Shown here piece after piece: positions 26,697 to 36,936 of a stretch of DNA of 64,000 nucleotides; the first letter of the stretch is position 1, and the number at the start of each line of letters is the position of its first letter. The notes beneath the pieces were generated by a model. That model was not told the DNA's origin, did not search any database, and was given only the letters and a program-made list of their open reading frames with translations. Made by a program: the position numbers and the translations under genes. The stretch is from Myroides fluvii (GTDB taxonomy: Bacteria; Bacteroidota; Bacteroidia; Flavobacteriales; Flavobacteriaceae): NCBI RefSeq assembly GCF_009792295.1, contig NZ_CP039934.1:764501-828500 (forward strand), read 5' to 3'.

Positions 26697-27938
26697 TTAA
26701 CTCGCTGCTTCTAAACGCTGCATCAAGTTTTTATTCAATGCTTGTTCTGTATAAGCGCGATCTACAATCAATTCTGTTACATTCTCTTTACTCGGCAACT
26801 CATACATCGCATCGGTTAAAATCGCTTCGCAAAGCGAACGCAAACCTCTCGCACCAAGTTTGTACTCTAATGCTTTATCTACAATATAATCTAACGCCTC
26901 ATCTGTAATCGAAAAAGCGATATTATCCATGTCAAACAATTTTTCATATTGTTTAATTAACGCATTTTTAGGCTCTGTAAGGATTGCTCTCAACGTTTCC
27001 CTATCTAGGGGATTCATATACGTTAAAACGGGTAAACGCCCTATAATTTCAGGAATTAACCCAAAGTCTTTGACGTCTTTAGGAATAATATACTGCATCA
27101 AGTTGGTGCGATCTACTTTTTCTCCTTCTTTAATAGAACCATACCCCACAGATTGAAAGTTCAAGCGCTTAGAAATAATGCGTTCAATTCCATCAAAAGC
27201 ACCACCAGCAATAAAGAGAATATTCTTCGTATTCACCTCGATAAACTTTTGGTCGGGATGCTTGCGTCCTCCTTTTGGCGGCACATTGACAACACTTCCT
27301 TCTAAAAGTTTAAGCAACGCTTGTTGAACTCCCTCTCCTGACACATCACGTGTAATCGAAGGGTTATCACTTTTACGGGCTATCTTATCAATTTCATCAA
27401 TAAAAATAATTCCGCGTTCTGCTTTTTCCACCTCGTAATCTGCTGCTTGGAGAAGTTTAGTCAAAATACCTTCCACATCTTCTCCTACGTACCCAGCTTC
27501 GGTTAAAACTGTAGCATCAACAATAGCCAAAGGCACATTCAACATTTTCGCGATAGTTTTGGCCACTAAAGTTTTTCCAGTTCCTGTTTGTCCCACCATC
27601 AAGATATTGCTCTTTTCAATTTCAATATCCTCATCTTCTCCATTCATTTCTTGTAACAAACGCTTATAGTGATTATAAACCGCTACCGCCATTACTTTTT
27701 TAGTTTGATCTTGCCCAATCACATACTCATCTAAAAAAGCACGGATTTCCATTGGCTTTTTTAGCAGCAATTCATTCGATAGACCCTCTAAGTGTTTTGC
27801 ATCCTCCTCTTCTAAAACGATCCCATAAGCCTGATCCACACAACGGTCACAAATATGCGCATCAATACCCGCAATTAAAATAGTTGTTTCCGATTTTGGA
27901 CGCCCACAAAAGGAACATCTCATCTCTTCTTTTGCCAT
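26697..27938 (-). CDS. clpX: ATP-dependent Clp protease ATP-binding subunit ClpX
   Basis: The 413-residue AAA+ unfoldase feeds tagged proteins to ClpP. The N-terminal zinc-binding domain (CSFC ... CDRC, about residues 8-33) binds adaptors. The ATPase core has Walker [16 protein letters not shown] (about 116-130), Walker [10 protein letters not shown], a pore loop region (GYVGEDVE) and sensor residues, followed by the small C-terminal domain. Length is normal. It starts four bases behind the clpP stop and ends at its own terminator, so clpP and clpX form one operon, as is typical downstream of tig. Confidence 0.97.
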   Translation of the reverse strand: MAKEEMRCSFCGRPKSETTILIAGIDAHICDRCVDQAYGIVLEEEDAKHLEGLSNELLLKKPMEIRAFLDEYVIGQDQTKKVMAVAVYNHYKRLLQEMNGEDEDIEIEKSNILMVGQTGTGKTLVAKTIAKMLNVPLAIVDATVLTEAGYVGEDVEGILTKLLQAADYEVEKAERGIIFIDEIDKIARKSDNPSITRDVSGEGVQQALLKLLEGSVVNVPPKGGRKHPDQKFIEVNTKNILFIAGGAFDGIERIISKRLNFQSVGYGSIKEGEKVDRTNLMQYIIPKDVKDFGLIPEIIGRLPVLTYMNPLDRETLRAILTEPKNALIKQYEKLFDMDNIAFSITDEALDYIVDKALEYKLGARGLRSLCEAILTDAMYELPSKENVTELIVDRAYTEQALNKNLMQRLEAAS

Positions 27939-27942
27939 AAAT

Positions 27943-28602
27943 TTATCCTCTAATTAAAACCTCATCAATCATACCATAAGCTTTTGCTTCTTCAGCAATC
28001 ATCCAATAGTCTCGATCACTGTCATGGTGTACTTTCTCCATTGATTGTCCCGAGTGTTTTGAAATGATTTGGTATAATTCGCCTTTTAATTTTAAAATTT
28101 CTCTTGCTGTAATCTCAATATCAGAAGCTTGACCTTGAGCTCCTCCTAACGGTTGATGAATCATCACACGTGAATGTGGCAACGCTGATCGTTTACCGTC
28201 AGCTCCTGCACATAACAACACAGCTCCCATCGAAGCCGCCATACCTGTACAAATAGTCGCAACATCAGGCTTAATGAATTGCATCGTGTCATAAATCCCC
28301 AAACCAGCATATACCCCTCCACCTGGAGAGTTTACGTAGATACTGATGTCTTTCTCATTATCAACACTAGATAAAAACAACAATTGCGCTTGAATAATAT
28401 TAGCCACATAATCGTCAATTGCCGTTCCTAAAAAAATGATACGATCCATCATTAAACGTGAAAAAACATCCATTGAAGCCACATTCATTTGACGTTCTTC
28501 AATGATGTATGGAGTCATACTGCTTACGATTTTATCGTAATACATGCTATTTATACCGTGATGCTTCGTTGCGTATTTTTGAAATTCTTTTCCGTAGTCC
28601 AT
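27943..28602 (-). CDS. clpP: ATP-dependent Clp protease proteolytic subunit ClpP
   Basis: This 219-residue serine protease subunit forms the double heptameric chamber. The nucleophile is in [11 protein letters not shown] (Ser about 124) and the histidine in [11 protein letters not shown] (His about 149); the Asp lies near DSDRDYW. The N-terminus is about 20 residues longer than in the E. coli mature form and could be a propeptide. It is co-transcribed with clpX. Confidence 0.97.
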   Translation of the reverse strand: MDYGKEFQKYATKHHGINSMYYDKIVSSMTPYIIEERQMNVASMDVFSRLMMDRIIFLGTAIDDYVANIIQAQLLFLSSVDNEKDISIYVNSPGGGVYAGLGIYDTMQFIKPDVATICTGMAASMGAVLLCAGADGKRSALPHSRVMIHQPLGGAQGQASDIEITAREILKLKGELYQIISKHSGQSMEKVHHDSDRDYWMIAEEAKAYGMIDEVLIRG

Positions 28603-28630
28603 AAACTATTTCTTTTTATGATTAAAAAAA

Positions 28631-28660
28631 TGAGCGCCTATTCATTCAAATAGACGCTCA
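28631..28660 (-). terminator. Hairpin between tig and clpP
   Basis: A 12-base stem with one mismatch (TGAGCGCCTATT with AATAGACGCTCA). The T run after it on the minus strand is good (the complement of AAAAAAA at 28624-28630). It may end part of the tig transcripts while others read into clpP. Confidence 0.6.
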
Positions 28661-28685
28661 AATATACTTATTTTTCAGGAAAGAA

Positions 28686-30011
28686 TTATTCTCCGTACAT
28701 TTCCTTAACGAAATCTTTGTAAGAAATTTCTTTCACTGTTGCTTTTACTTTGTCTGCAAATAAAGCCAACATTTTCTCATTCATTGCTTGCTCAGAAATA
28801 CGTCTTACCTCATCTTGGTTAGACATTACTCTAGCAACGATATCTTCAACAGTTTTGTCATCTGGTTCCGTTTGACCAAATTGAGCCAATTGTTCTTTGA
28901 TTAATTTTGTAGTGTATGCTTTAATATCTTCGAAAGTTAATTGCAACTCATATTGAGTCATTACTTTTCCTTCGATTAATTGGTAGCGCAATCCTTTTTC
29001 TGATTTTTCGTATTCGTCAGCAGCTTGTTCATCCGTCATTGGAGTTTCACCAGCAGTCATTAACCATTTTTTCAAGAATGTTGCAGGCAATTCAAATGTA
29101 GTTGTTTCTAACAATGACTCAAAAACGTCATTTAAGAATTTTTGATCTGCTTGAGAAGCGAATTGTTTTTCAGCGTCTTCTTTGATTTTTTCTTTCAATT
29201 GCTCTACTGAAGTAACAACATCTTGTCCGAATAATTTATCAAAAAGCTCTTGATTTAATTCTGCTTTTTCAGATTCATTGATTTCGTTAATTGTAAAAAT
29301 AACATCAACTTCTAATCCGTGAACTTGATCGTGATTAATTCCTAAAACATCCATCAATTTGTGGTCGTCTTCGAATAACCCTTTTGTGTTAACCGTAACC
29401 TGATCCCCAACTTTTTTGCCTAAGAATTTCTTTTGGTTCGTTTTTGTTCTGAAATCAGCAACAGCGATTGTTACCTCTTTGTTGATTCCTTCTTCTTCGT
29501 TTGTAAAAGTACCAACTAATTCAGACGTTTCTTCCACTGACTCTTTTGATACTAATTTTCCGTATTGTTTTTGGATATATTCTACTTGCTCATCTAACAT
29601 TGCCTCATCAGCAACAATATTAAACTTCGTCACATTTGTTTTACCCTCTAAGTCTACTGAAAACTCAGGCGCTAATCCTAATTCGAAATCAAATTTTAAT
29701 ACATCAGCATCCCAGTCAAAGTTCTCATTCATTGCTGGAAGAGGATTTCCTAAAATATCTAATTTTTCCTCTACAAGATAGTTATTCAAATTCTCTTGCA
29801 ACATTTTGTTTACTTCTTCGAACAACACAGATTTTCCGTATTGTTTTTGAATCAAACTCATCGGTACAGCACCTTTTCTAAATCCAGGAACGTTAGCGTT
29901 CTTTTTATAGTTAGATAACACAGTATCTACATTACCTTGGTAATCTTCTTTTGCAAGTTCAATAGTAACAATTGCATTAAGAGCATCTACATTATTTCTT
30001 GTAATCTTCAT
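28686..30011 (-). CDS. tig: Trigger factor, ribosome-bound chaperone
   Basis: The 441-residue chaperone binds nascent chains at the ribosome exit. The N-terminal ribosome-binding domain carries PGFRKGAVPMSLIQKQYG (about residues 40-57), a variant of the usual GFRxGxxP signature. The middle region is in the place of the FKBP-type domain but is divergent, as in other Bacteroidota trigger factors, and may have no isomerase activity. The C-terminal helical arms complete the protein. It precedes clpP and clpX, with a hairpin in between. Confidence 0.92.
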   Translation of the reverse strand: MKITRNNVDALNAIVTIELAKEDYQGNVDTVLSNYKKNANVPGFRKGAVPMSLIQKQYGKSVLFEEVNKMLQENLNNYLVEEKLDILGNPLPAMNENFDWDADVLKFDFELGLAPEFSVDLEGKTNVTKFNIVADEAMLDEQVEYIQKQYGKLVSKESVEETSELVGTFTNEEEGINKEVTIAVADFRTKTNQKKFLGKKVGDQVTVNTKGLFEDDHKLMDVLGINHDQVHGLEVDVIFTINEINESEKAELNQELFDKLFGQDVVTSVEQLKEKIKEDAEKQFASQADQKFLNDVFESLLETTTFELPATFLKKWLMTAGETPMTDEQAADEYEKSEKGLRYQLIEGKVMTQYELQLTFEDIKAYTTKLIKEQLAQFGQTEPDDKTVEDIVARVMSNQDEVRRISEQAMNEKMLALFADKVKATVKEISYKDFVKEMYGE

Positions 30012-30043
30012 TTTTTGATGTATTTACATATAAAATTGGGTTG

Positions 30044-30074
30044 CAAAAATAAATTATTTTTACAACCCGTCCAA
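30044..30074 (-). promoter_or_regulatory. Promoter of tig
   Basis: Read on the minus strand: TTG (30074-30072), 20 bases, TATTTTTG (30051-30044). The leader would be about 30 nt. Confidence 0.6.
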
Positions 30075-30109
30075 CTTTTTAAGTGTTTGTCTTTCAACTA
30101 TTAAATTTT

Positions 30110-30466
30110 TTATCTCTTTCTTGGTTCACCATTTTGCAGAATCCCATTTGTGATTGATTGACAAAAAGCCAGAATTAAACTGAATAATAGGGCATACCAA
30201 AATCCATTAACCTGAAATCCGTCAACAAAATAAGCACTCAACATGATGATGATTGCGTTAATAACAAACAGAAACAACCCCATGGTTACAATTGTAGCGG
30301 GTAGTGTCATAAATACCAAAACAGGTCTTAAGAACATATTCAGCAATCCCATCACTACAGCGACCCATAAGGCAGAAGTCCACCCTACAACGTGCACCCC
30401 TGGCAAGAGCCAACAAAGAAAAACAACTAGCGCTGTTGTAACTAATAATCGAACGATAAAACTCAT
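30110..30466 (-). CDS. Phage holin family 4-like small membrane protein
   Basis: The 118-residue protein has four membrane segments and matches the superfamily often named 'phage holin family protein' (mycobacterial 4-TMS holin-like). It carries the motifs VHVVGWTSALWVAVVMGLLN and a central LRPVLVFMTLPATIVTMGLF. The family is common in bacterial chromosomes without any prophage, and no phage genes lie here, so the holin name should not be read as lysis function. It begins 12 bases after the SGNH hydrolase gene and is probably the last gene of that operon. Confidence 0.83.
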   Translation of the reverse strand: MSFIVRLLVTTALVVFLCWLLPGVHVVGWTSALWVAVVMGLLNMFLRPVLVFMTLPATIVTMGLFLFVINAIIIMLSAYFVDGFQVNGFWYALLFSLILAFCQSITNGILQNGEPRKR

Positions 30467-30478
30467 TTATTTCATTTT

Positions 30479-32098
30479 TTAATTTTGTAAAACTAAGGTT
30501 GGTCCTGGATAAACTGCAGGATTCACCAGCGGAATATTCGCTTTATACTGCTTGTTGATTACACGTAAAATTTCAGCAGCGATAAACGCATATCCTCTCG
30601 GGTTCAAATGTACACCATCTAATGAAAACATCACCGTATTTAAGTTACCCATTCCCTTAAAATAATCCGCAGTATAAATTTGCCCATCCTCAACTCTCAA
30701 ACCACTTACAGCTTTGCGCAATAAATCATTCATATCCGCCACTGCTAATCCTTTTTCATTTGCTACATTTTTGATAATTGAATTAAATGCATTGGTAGCC
30801 GCCTGTACTTTTTCTTGCTCCACTACATTCAATACAAATTTATCGTCAATTGGATAGGTAATTCCCTTTTTCAACATCGCATCCATTACAGGATTACCTG
30901 TATTGAAAGAAGCACCAATTTGAGCTCTACTTGTCAACAGCATTAAATCTTTTGCTGTTGCATGTCTCGCTTGTCCAAAACTTTTAGCTATAAAGGCAAT
31001 TTCAGGATCCGTAATAGGGAACGGAAACTTTCCTGATGCTACCAAAAATTTAATCGTTCCTTCGATTTGCGCTTCTAAATTATCTAATGTTTTATCTTGA
31101 ATCAACAAGGGATTTGCTTTGTTTTTATCCAATAATTGCAAGCGATCTCCTTGTCCAAATTGTTCTAAAATTCCTTTAAACATGCCCACCAACATATTCA
31201 ACTGTCCAAAAACCTCATCTGGATCCTGTCCTGGCTGTACAACAGCAGCAGCAGTTATTGGATTATAGGGCACTGTTGTAAAGAACGGAATTGTCGTCAC
31301 ATCAGGCACAGTAGCTACTACTCCCTTTGCACCACCGCTAACTAGCGTGTTGACAATACCTTCATACGCCATTTTAAACACGCCTACATGCGTAATATCA
31401 TTTCCTCCATATTGAGTAAGATCCGTTCCGTTCGCTTGTTCATTTTGATCCAAGCCTTCACCTCCTGAGGTAGCATACGCCAATACGTCATTCGCTCCAA
31501 TCCAATTCGTAAAAAAGGTAGGTTTTAACGTCATAACATCCGCCATAACCGTTGTTTCATCTGAAGTAGCGGTACGCACAAAATAAGGATTTGCTTTTCC
31601 TGCCAATAAATTATTCATACTACCATAACCTGGCGCAATTAAATGAAAGGTTTTAGCTCCTGGTACTCCTGCATTGTGAAAAGCTTTTTGTGCTTTTTGC
31701 TTCACGTCTAATGTCACGACCCCTTTTTTATTCTCTGGGCTACTCGTTGCCATATTCATCACCAGTTTAGTATCAAAACCAGGTAGCGGATTTCCGTTGA
31801 TTAACATTCCACCTACATCATTGGTATCATCACCTAAAGGTGGCTGTGTAAATTCACCCCCTCCTACGATTTTAAATTGTTTAGCTAAGATATTAGGGAA
31901 AGAATTTTGTTGTCCTGAGCGGTACAATGTACCATCCATATATCCAGCAGTCAAAGAATTTCCGATAGCCACATAAGAAGAAAAATCCGCTTCACCAGCA
32001 TAGTATGTGCCTGAATTAATCTCATCTTTGATAGATGGCTCACACCCTGCAGCTAAAAAAGCTAAAAGTGGCGCTATATATAAATATTTTCTTTTCAT
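30479..32098 (-). CDS. SGNH/GDSL-type hydrolase lipoprotein
   Basis: The 539-residue protein has a lipoprotein signal (AFLAAGC, Cys 19) and the SGNH hydrolase blocks: AIGNSLTAGYMDG with the nucleophile serine (block I, GNSL instead of GDSL, about residue 47), WIGANDVLAYA (block III) and DGVHLNPRGYAF (block V with the catalytic Asp/His). Such enzymes cleave esters of lipids or acetylated sugars. It follows a FadL-type porin by 18 bases. A plausible scheme, not proven, is that the lipoprotein releases fatty acids or similar molecules from esters and the porin takes them up. Confidence 0.87.
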   Translation of the reverse strand: MKRKYLYIAPLLAFLAAGCEPSIKDEINSGTYYAGEADFSSYVAIGNSLTAGYMDGTLYRSGQQNSFPNILAKQFKIVGGGEFTQPPLGDDTNDVGGMLINGNPLPGFDTKLVMNMATSSPENKKGVVTLDVKQKAQKAFHNAGVPGAKTFHLIAPGYGSMNNLLAGKANPYFVRTATSDETTVMADVMTLKPTFFTNWIGANDVLAYATSGGEGLDQNEQANGTDLTQYGGNDITHVGVFKMAYEGIVNTLVSGGAKGVVATVPDVTTIPFFTTVPYNPITAAAVVQPGQDPDEVFGQLNMLVGMFKGILEQFGQGDRLQLLDKNKANPLLIQDKTLDNLEAQIEGTIKFLVASGKFPFPITDPEIAFIAKSFGQARHATAKDLMLLTSRAQIGASFNTGNPVMDAMLKKGITYPIDDKFVLNVVEQEKVQAATNAFNSIIKNVANEKGLAVADMNDLLRKAVSGLRVEDGQIYTADYFKGMGNLNTVMFSLDGVHLNPRGYAFIAAEILRVINKQYKANIPLVNPAVYPGPTLVLQN

Positions 32099-32116
32099 TT
32101 TAAGTCTCTTTAATCA

Positions 32117-33370
32117 TTAAAAACTATAAGTAATTCCTAAACCACCACTTGTAACAGCTGATTTATACGTTCCTCCAAAAGACACATTTTGCTCGTCCTC
32201 TTGAAAATAATCGTAAGAGCTATGAGTATCACTAAAGTGCAAGTAGGAGAACACAAGATCCACGCCAATTCCATTTTTAAACTTGTACGTTAAACCTCCC
32301 GTATAGGCACGAGAATCATTTCTAGGGGTTTCTGGAGCAAAGTATCCTTTTTGCACTGGACTTTCATCATAATACCATCCAGCTCTTAAAGTCAATTGTT
32401 CATTTACACTGTATTGTGCTCCAAGGCGATACGTACTTGAATCTTTGTAATTTCTAGGATTCACAGCAGTTCCTAAGGTGCTATTATCGACAAAATCGAT
32501 AACCAATGCATCGTATACTTTCCAGAATGTTCTGTTGTAATCAAAGGCAAATACCCATTTATTCCAAGAATAAGAAGCTCCTACCGTTAACTCAGCTGGT
32601 AATGGCATTTCGGCTTTAATTTTACCATCCTGAAACATGCTACTGCCAAATTCAGGGGCATGCGAGAATTTTGCTTTCCCGCTATTTTCTTTCATGATAA
32701 TTTCAGAGCGGTAGTTCAATCCGAAACGCAAGTGATCATCCACACTTACTAAATATCCAGCAGTCCATCCCCAAGCCGTTACATTTTTCGCTTCAATTTC
32801 AACACTAGTTCTTCTTCCTTGCTCATCGGTCATACTACGCGATATATTTCGATCAAAAGTAACCCCTCCATTGACGAAGATAGGCCCTCCACCAAAACTG
32901 AAATGCTTACTCACTTTGAACGCTACTGTTGGTTGGAAATAGAAGGCCTTTAAATCGATATTATTTACTAAATGCGAACCTTGCCAATCCCTATCCCAAT
33001 CCACCGCACTTCCATAGGGCGTATAAATCGCTAATCCGACAGTCATCCAATCCGTTGCCTTATAAGTCCCATAGAGATAAAAAGGCGTTCCCGGGTTTCG
33101 GGTTTCATTCTCCCATCCATAGGTCTTATTTTGGAATTTGGTATCAGCGACCAAATAATTCATCCCAGCAGAAAAGTTAAACTTATCCTCTAGATAAACT
33201 GATGCACCTGGGTTAAAAAATAGTGACTCTGCACCACTGCTAATCACAGCTACCCCTGCATGTCCCATCGCAAGCTGTCTATTTCCTTGCATACTAACGC
33301 GATACCCCCCTGCATACGTAGAGGCTGTAATTAACGTCAGAAGGGATAATGATACTACCTTTTTTATCAT
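32117..33370 (-). CDS. OmpP1/FadL/TodX-family outer membrane porin
   Basis: This 417-residue outer-membrane beta-barrel is of the FadL type, which carries long-chain fatty acids or other hydrophobic compounds. The signal peptide ends near TASTYAG. The typical hatch segment GGYRVSMQGNRQLAMGHAGV follows, then AESLFFNPGA. The barrel ends in GLGITYSF with a terminal Phe. I prefer the ATG giving MIKKVVSL over a GTG three codons upstream. It is the first gene of a three-gene operon with the SGNH lipoprotein and the small membrane protein. Confidence 0.92.
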   Translation of the reverse strand: MIKKVVSLSLLTLITASTYAGGYRVSMQGNRQLAMGHAGVAVISSGAESLFFNPGASVYLEDKFNFSAGMNYLVADTKFQNKTYGWENETRNPGTPFYLYGTYKATDWMTVGLAIYTPYGSAVDWDRDWQGSHLVNNIDLKAFYFQPTVAFKVSKHFSFGGGPIFVNGGVTFDRNISRSMTDEQGRRTSVEIEAKNVTAWGWTAGYLVSVDDHLRFGLNYRSEIIMKENSGKAKFSHAPEFGSSMFQDGKIKAEMPLPAELTVGASYSWNKWVFAFDYNRTFWKVYDALVIDFVDNSTLGTAVNPRNYKDSSTYRLGAQYSVNEQLTLRAGWYYDESPVQKGYFAPETPRNDSRAYTGGLTYKFKNGIGVDLVFSYLHFSDTHSSYDYFQEDEQNVSFGGTYKSAVTSGGLGITYSF

Positions 33371-33614
33371 AATTAACACTTATTTTATTTCATATCTAGT
33401 AAATATAAAAATATATCCTAATTTGACAAATTTTTAATACCCACTTTAACACTATAAAAGAAGAAATAGAAACAAAACTACTGTTTTTTATAAAAATTCA
33501 AATCACATATATCTTTTTATTACTACTTTTTTATTTTATTTCTTAATTAACCAATCCCGCTCCTTTCTCTTTCGCTATTCTTTTAACAGTACAAAGCGCT
33601 GTTGTGTAAAAAAG
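33371..33614. other. Intergenic region upstream of the FadL-type gene
   Basis: AT-rich and without a gene. On the minus strand there is a fair promoter: TTG (33501-33499), 18 bases, TAGTTTTG (33480-33473), which would give a leader of about 95 nt for the porin gene. Confidence 0.5.
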
Positions 33615-33652
33615 AAAAAAGCTGCCCTAACTAGTTAAGACAGCTTTTTTTA
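33615..33652 (-). terminator. Terminator of the DUF11-repeat T9SS protein
   Basis: The outer stem AAAAAAGCTG with CAGCTTTTTT and the inner palindrome TAACTAGTTA, separated by mismatches. It lies past the minus-strand stop at 33681. Confidence 0.78.
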
Positions 33653-33680
33653 CTATAAACTAAAAACGTAAGAATTCAAT

Positions 33681-36623
33681 TTAGTATTGCAGGTAAATCC
33701 ACCCCGAGTATGTATCTTTTAGGATATTTTGCATCACGTAGAAATAAGTTCCCGTCGGCAACAGTTTATTTCCTGAACTAGATTGCCCGTACCATTCTTT
33801 TTCATACTTTCCTGCGTTATACACCAATATTCCGTTTCTATTATACACTTTTAAATTCACAACATTGTAATTACTTAAATCTAAGTAGTCATTTAATCCA
33901 TCTCCGTTTGGAGAAATCCCCTTAGGGATAAACACTTTTTGATAATTAATATCGCTACATGTTTCACAAGCTTCAACGGGATCCTCGTTGTCTGTTGCTA
34001 CCACTGTAACAACGTTAATAAAGGCATTCGTCTGTTTTTCAGGTATGGTCAAAGTAACTTCATAGGTCACCTGCTCCCCTACATCTAATCGTGAAATCAC
34101 CTCGATTAAATCACCTTCACCCGATGAACCTAAAGAACTCTTCCACACCATTTGTTTTACACCTTCTGGCATCATATCAGTAACTTCGACATCCACAGCT
34201 GATCCAGGCCCTTTATTTTCAACGACAATAGTATAAGTGGTTTGTTGACCAGGAATATAGTATTGAATACCATCATCTTTTACCGCGTGTAAATCTGCTT
34301 GATACAAAATAACAGCAATTGTAGCGTCATTTCGCTCTGCAGTAGTAGGATCATCCGACAATTGCGTCATAGTCCCCCCATGTGTCACCCCTGTTAAAGA
34401 AGCCTGATTAACCACTTGTTTCGCTCTGAAATCTGCTTCCGTAATGGTGTGATAGGCTTTCACGGTTACCGATTCTCTTGGTTCCAATACCGCAATTGAC
34501 GCTGGACTTAAGGAACCTGCATCTGCATTTTCATCTGTGAGCACAAGCTCTTTAATGGCAATTTCGCCTATGTTTTTTACAATAATTTCATACTCAATGC
34601 GATCGCCAATTCGATTGTATTCTTGCCCTATGACCTTTTTAGTGAATTCTAATTTCCCCAAAGCTACAATAGCTTCAGCTTTATTATTTGCTAAGTTATT
34701 ATCAATGTTATCCCCTACAACCGTAGCTATATTTTTATATTCACCTCCGTTTTTGATCTTTACTTTAATTTCAATACTCACTTCTGCTTGAGGATCCAAT
34801 TCTCCCACATTCCACTCTCCTGTAGTTGCATCATAACTTCCTTGATCAGCAGTATAGCTTATAAACTCATAGCCCGACGGCAGCAAATCAGTTACCACAA
34901 CATTAGGATCAGCAAAAACTTCATCCAAATTTTTCACCGTAATAATAAAAACAGCTTCTCCCTCTTTTTGCGATTTCACTTTTTTGGCAATCGATAAATC
35001 AGTACAAGGCTTAACTAATACCTCAATAGGCAACGACATCGTACTCCACCCGCATTCCTTTTTTATTTTTACGGAATACATCCCACTTTTCTCAACATCG
35101 ATAAAGTTTTCTGTCGTAATTTCCAATGATTCTCCTTGAAAGAACCACTCGTATTCTAGCGAATTCTCCTCAGATTCAATGCGCACAGTACAGTTGTCAT
35201 TTTGCTTCACCTTAATAGGCGCTTTAGCCGATTCTCCAAAAGAAGAGAAAAAAGCAGACATCGAAAACCCATCACCTTGCTGAACCAAACTCGCCGTTAA
35301 AGGCAATCCTGAACGCAAGACAATATTCTCTGGATTTCCTATAGAAGTATGATTGAATGTAATCATATAAAAACCACTATTTCCGAGTGCAACTCTAGCT
35401 CTCCCTGTAACGGTTTCTATGTTTTGATCATTAATATACACGAGTTCTGTTGGATGTTCAATAATAGCGAATCCCATGTATGGCAGTCCTCCGTCATTGT
35501 AATTGACAAACTTTTTCGTTTGAATATTAATAGACCCCGCACATCCTCCAATAGGCAATACAGTTGAAATATCCGTTTCACATTCCACCGCTGTACCCGC
35601 GTATACAATTACTTCATTATCGGATACAATCAGACTTGACGAATTAGGGTTTCGACCATCTCCGTGATAAAACGAATAATAATCTCCTGCATTAGCCAAG
35701 ACTTGCGTAACCATAGTTCCTGTTTCTACCCCTTGTGGTGTAAAGCTTTTAACAGTAACTGTTGTATTGTCTTTTGTCGCTACAATTAAACTTTGCTCCG
35801 ATCCAAGAAACTGACTGCGTTGAGTATCATTAGGAATTGTTCCTTCCCCACGAACCACCAAATAACGATTCCCTAGCATATGCACAGGCGCGACCTGATC
35901 AAAAGTACCATCTTGACCATTAATACCTCCTGGACCACAAAGTCTAGGGGTATCTCCCCAGTTCCCCACATTGACCACTACGGCTTTCGTTGCTTTTAAA
36001 GCACTACCCAAAGGAGCGGTAAACAATCTACTTTGCCCCTTATTCAGGGTAAAAGTAGTTGTTCCAGTTGCCTGTCCTATTTCTACATCTGTTCCATCTT
36101 CCGTTGCCATAACCGAATAAACAGGTGTATTATCGTATAATCCTTGTGTACTCTGTCTATAATATCCCACGCGAAATTCTACACCTAACCCCTCTTCACC
36201 AAAACTCACTAAAGAGGCATTCCCCTTAATGTTATCTACTCCTAAAGACGTCCATCCTACACTTGCGTCAGAGGCAATATTTCGCATATTAACCAATACC
36301 GGTTCTGTTGCTTCGACTACTAAACCGCGATCGTTATACGTGGTATTCACAACATTGCGATTCTGTGTATTCGCCGTTCCTACAAAGCGATAAGAAATTG
36401 GGTTATTTGCTGTCACGCTTAACGTTGTTAAAAGCGTTCCATCACTTTTTTTCAGCACAACCTCTACCGGAGTTGTTGATAGTGTCCCAATTACAATCTG
36501 ATTCGCAGTACTCCAGTACTGCCAAGGAGCTGGCGCAATGTGATGTGTCTTATAATATTGAGCAAATACGGCATTACTCAACAAAAGCAGAATGCCGAGA
36601 AGTAAATAGTTTATTTGTTTCAT
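33681..36623 (-). CDS. T9SS type B secreted protein with IgGFc-binding-like and DUF11 domains
   Basis: The 980-residue protein has a signal peptide (about 1-21, ending NAVFAQ). Residues about 25-460 resemble the IgGFc-binding N-terminal module (YWSTANQIVIGT, then repeated beta segments). An Ig-like segment follows (about 465-535), then three DUF11-type beta-sandwich repeats near 541, 661 and 777 (KKVKSQKEG, FTKKVIGQEY, HAVKDDGIQYY). The C-terminal gliding-motility-associated domain (about 890-980, IPKGISPNGDGLNDYLD to GWIYLQY) is a type B T9SS sorting signal. Such proteins usually need a PorP/SprF partner. None is adjacent; the nearest is at 47.7 kb. It is probably an adhesin or matrix protein. 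Confidence 0.86.
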   Translation of the reverse strand: MKQINYLLLGILLLLSNAVFAQYYKTHHIAPAPWQYWSTANQIVIGTLSTTPVEVVLKKSDGTLLTTLSVTANNPISYRFVGTANTQNRNVVNTTYNDRGLVVEATEPVLVNMRNIASDASVGWTSLGVDNIKGNASLVSFGEEGLGVEFRVGYYRQSTQGLYDNTPVYSVMATEDGTDVEIGQATGTTTFTLNKGQSRLFTAPLGSALKATKAVVVNVGNWGDTPRLCGPGGINGQDGTFDQVAPVHMLGNRYLVVRGEGTIPNDTQRSQFLGSEQSLIVATKDNTTVTVKSFTPQGVETGTMVTQVLANAGDYYSFYHGDGRNPNSSSLIVSDNEVIVYAGTAVECETDISTVLPIGGCAGSINIQTKKFVNYNDGGLPYMGFAIIEHPTELVYINDQNIETVTGRARVALGNSGFYMITFNHTSIGNPENIVLRSGLPLTASLVQQGDGFSMSAFFSSFGESAKAPIKVKQNDNCTVRIESEENSLEYEWFFQGESLEITTENFIDVEKSGMYSVKIKKECGWSTMSLPIEVLVKPCTDLSIAKKVKSQKEGEAVFIITVKNLDEVFADPNVVVTDLLPSGYEFISYTADQGSYDATTGEWNVGELDPQAEVSIEIKVKIKNGGEYKNIATVVGDNIDNNLANNKAEAIVALGKLEFTKKVIGQEYNRIGDRIEYEIIVKNIGEIAIKELVLTDENADAGSLSPASIAVLEPRESVTVKAYHTITEADFRAKQVVNQASLTGVTHGGTMTQLSDDPTTAERNDATIAVILYQADLHAVKDDGIQYYIPGQQTTYTIVVENKGPGSAVDVEVTDMMPEGVKQMVWKSSLGSSGEGDLIEVISRLDVGEQVTYEVTLTIPEKQTNAFINVVTVVATDNEDPVEACETCSDINYQKVFIPKGISPNGDGLNDYLDLSNYNVVNLKVYNRNGILVYNAGKYEKEWYGQSSSGNKLLPTGTYFYVMQNILKDTYSGWIYLQY

Positions 36624-36876
36624 AAATAGAGTTTGATGTTAAGTTGGTTCGTACAAAACCTACATTGGTTCATTTCAGGCTTTCTTGATTCTAAATCAAA
36701 ATTGGTCCAATTTAAGTTAAATTTAACTATACAGCAAATAATCAAAAACAAAAAAATAGTCTAAAATCATTTTTTATTTTATTTTAATATTCAAAATTTA
36801 GTTTTTTAAATAAAAAACAAATTAAAAACCACTATTCAAACACCCTTAATTATACTACAAATTAACAATACCCAAT
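36624..36876. other. Very AT-rich intergenic region
   Basis: No gene and no clear RNA structure. Long A and T runs (36740-36840) could bend DNA upstream of the T9SS protein gene. Confidence 0.45.
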
Positions 36877-36916
36877 AAAAAAAGGCTCTTGCAGTGCACT
36901 GCAAGAGCCTTTTTTT
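36877..36916 (-). terminator. Perfect 40-bp palindromic terminator
   Basis: Arms AAAAAAAGGCTCTTGCAGTG and CACTGCAAGAGCCTTTTTTT meet without a spacer. It ends the pdxJ-hydrolase operon on the minus strand and would work in both directions. Confidence 0.9.
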
Positions 36917-36936
36917 ATTCTAATTTACAGCTAGAT

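Noticed and set aside
30110..30466. Prophage remnant, suggested by the holin-like gene
   Set aside because: No other phage gene, attachment site or integrase is nearby, and this family is common on chromosomes.
36877..36916. The perfect 40-bp palindrome as an operator
   Set aside because: It has A and T runs and lies just past the stop of the hydrolase gene, so a terminator is the simpler reading.
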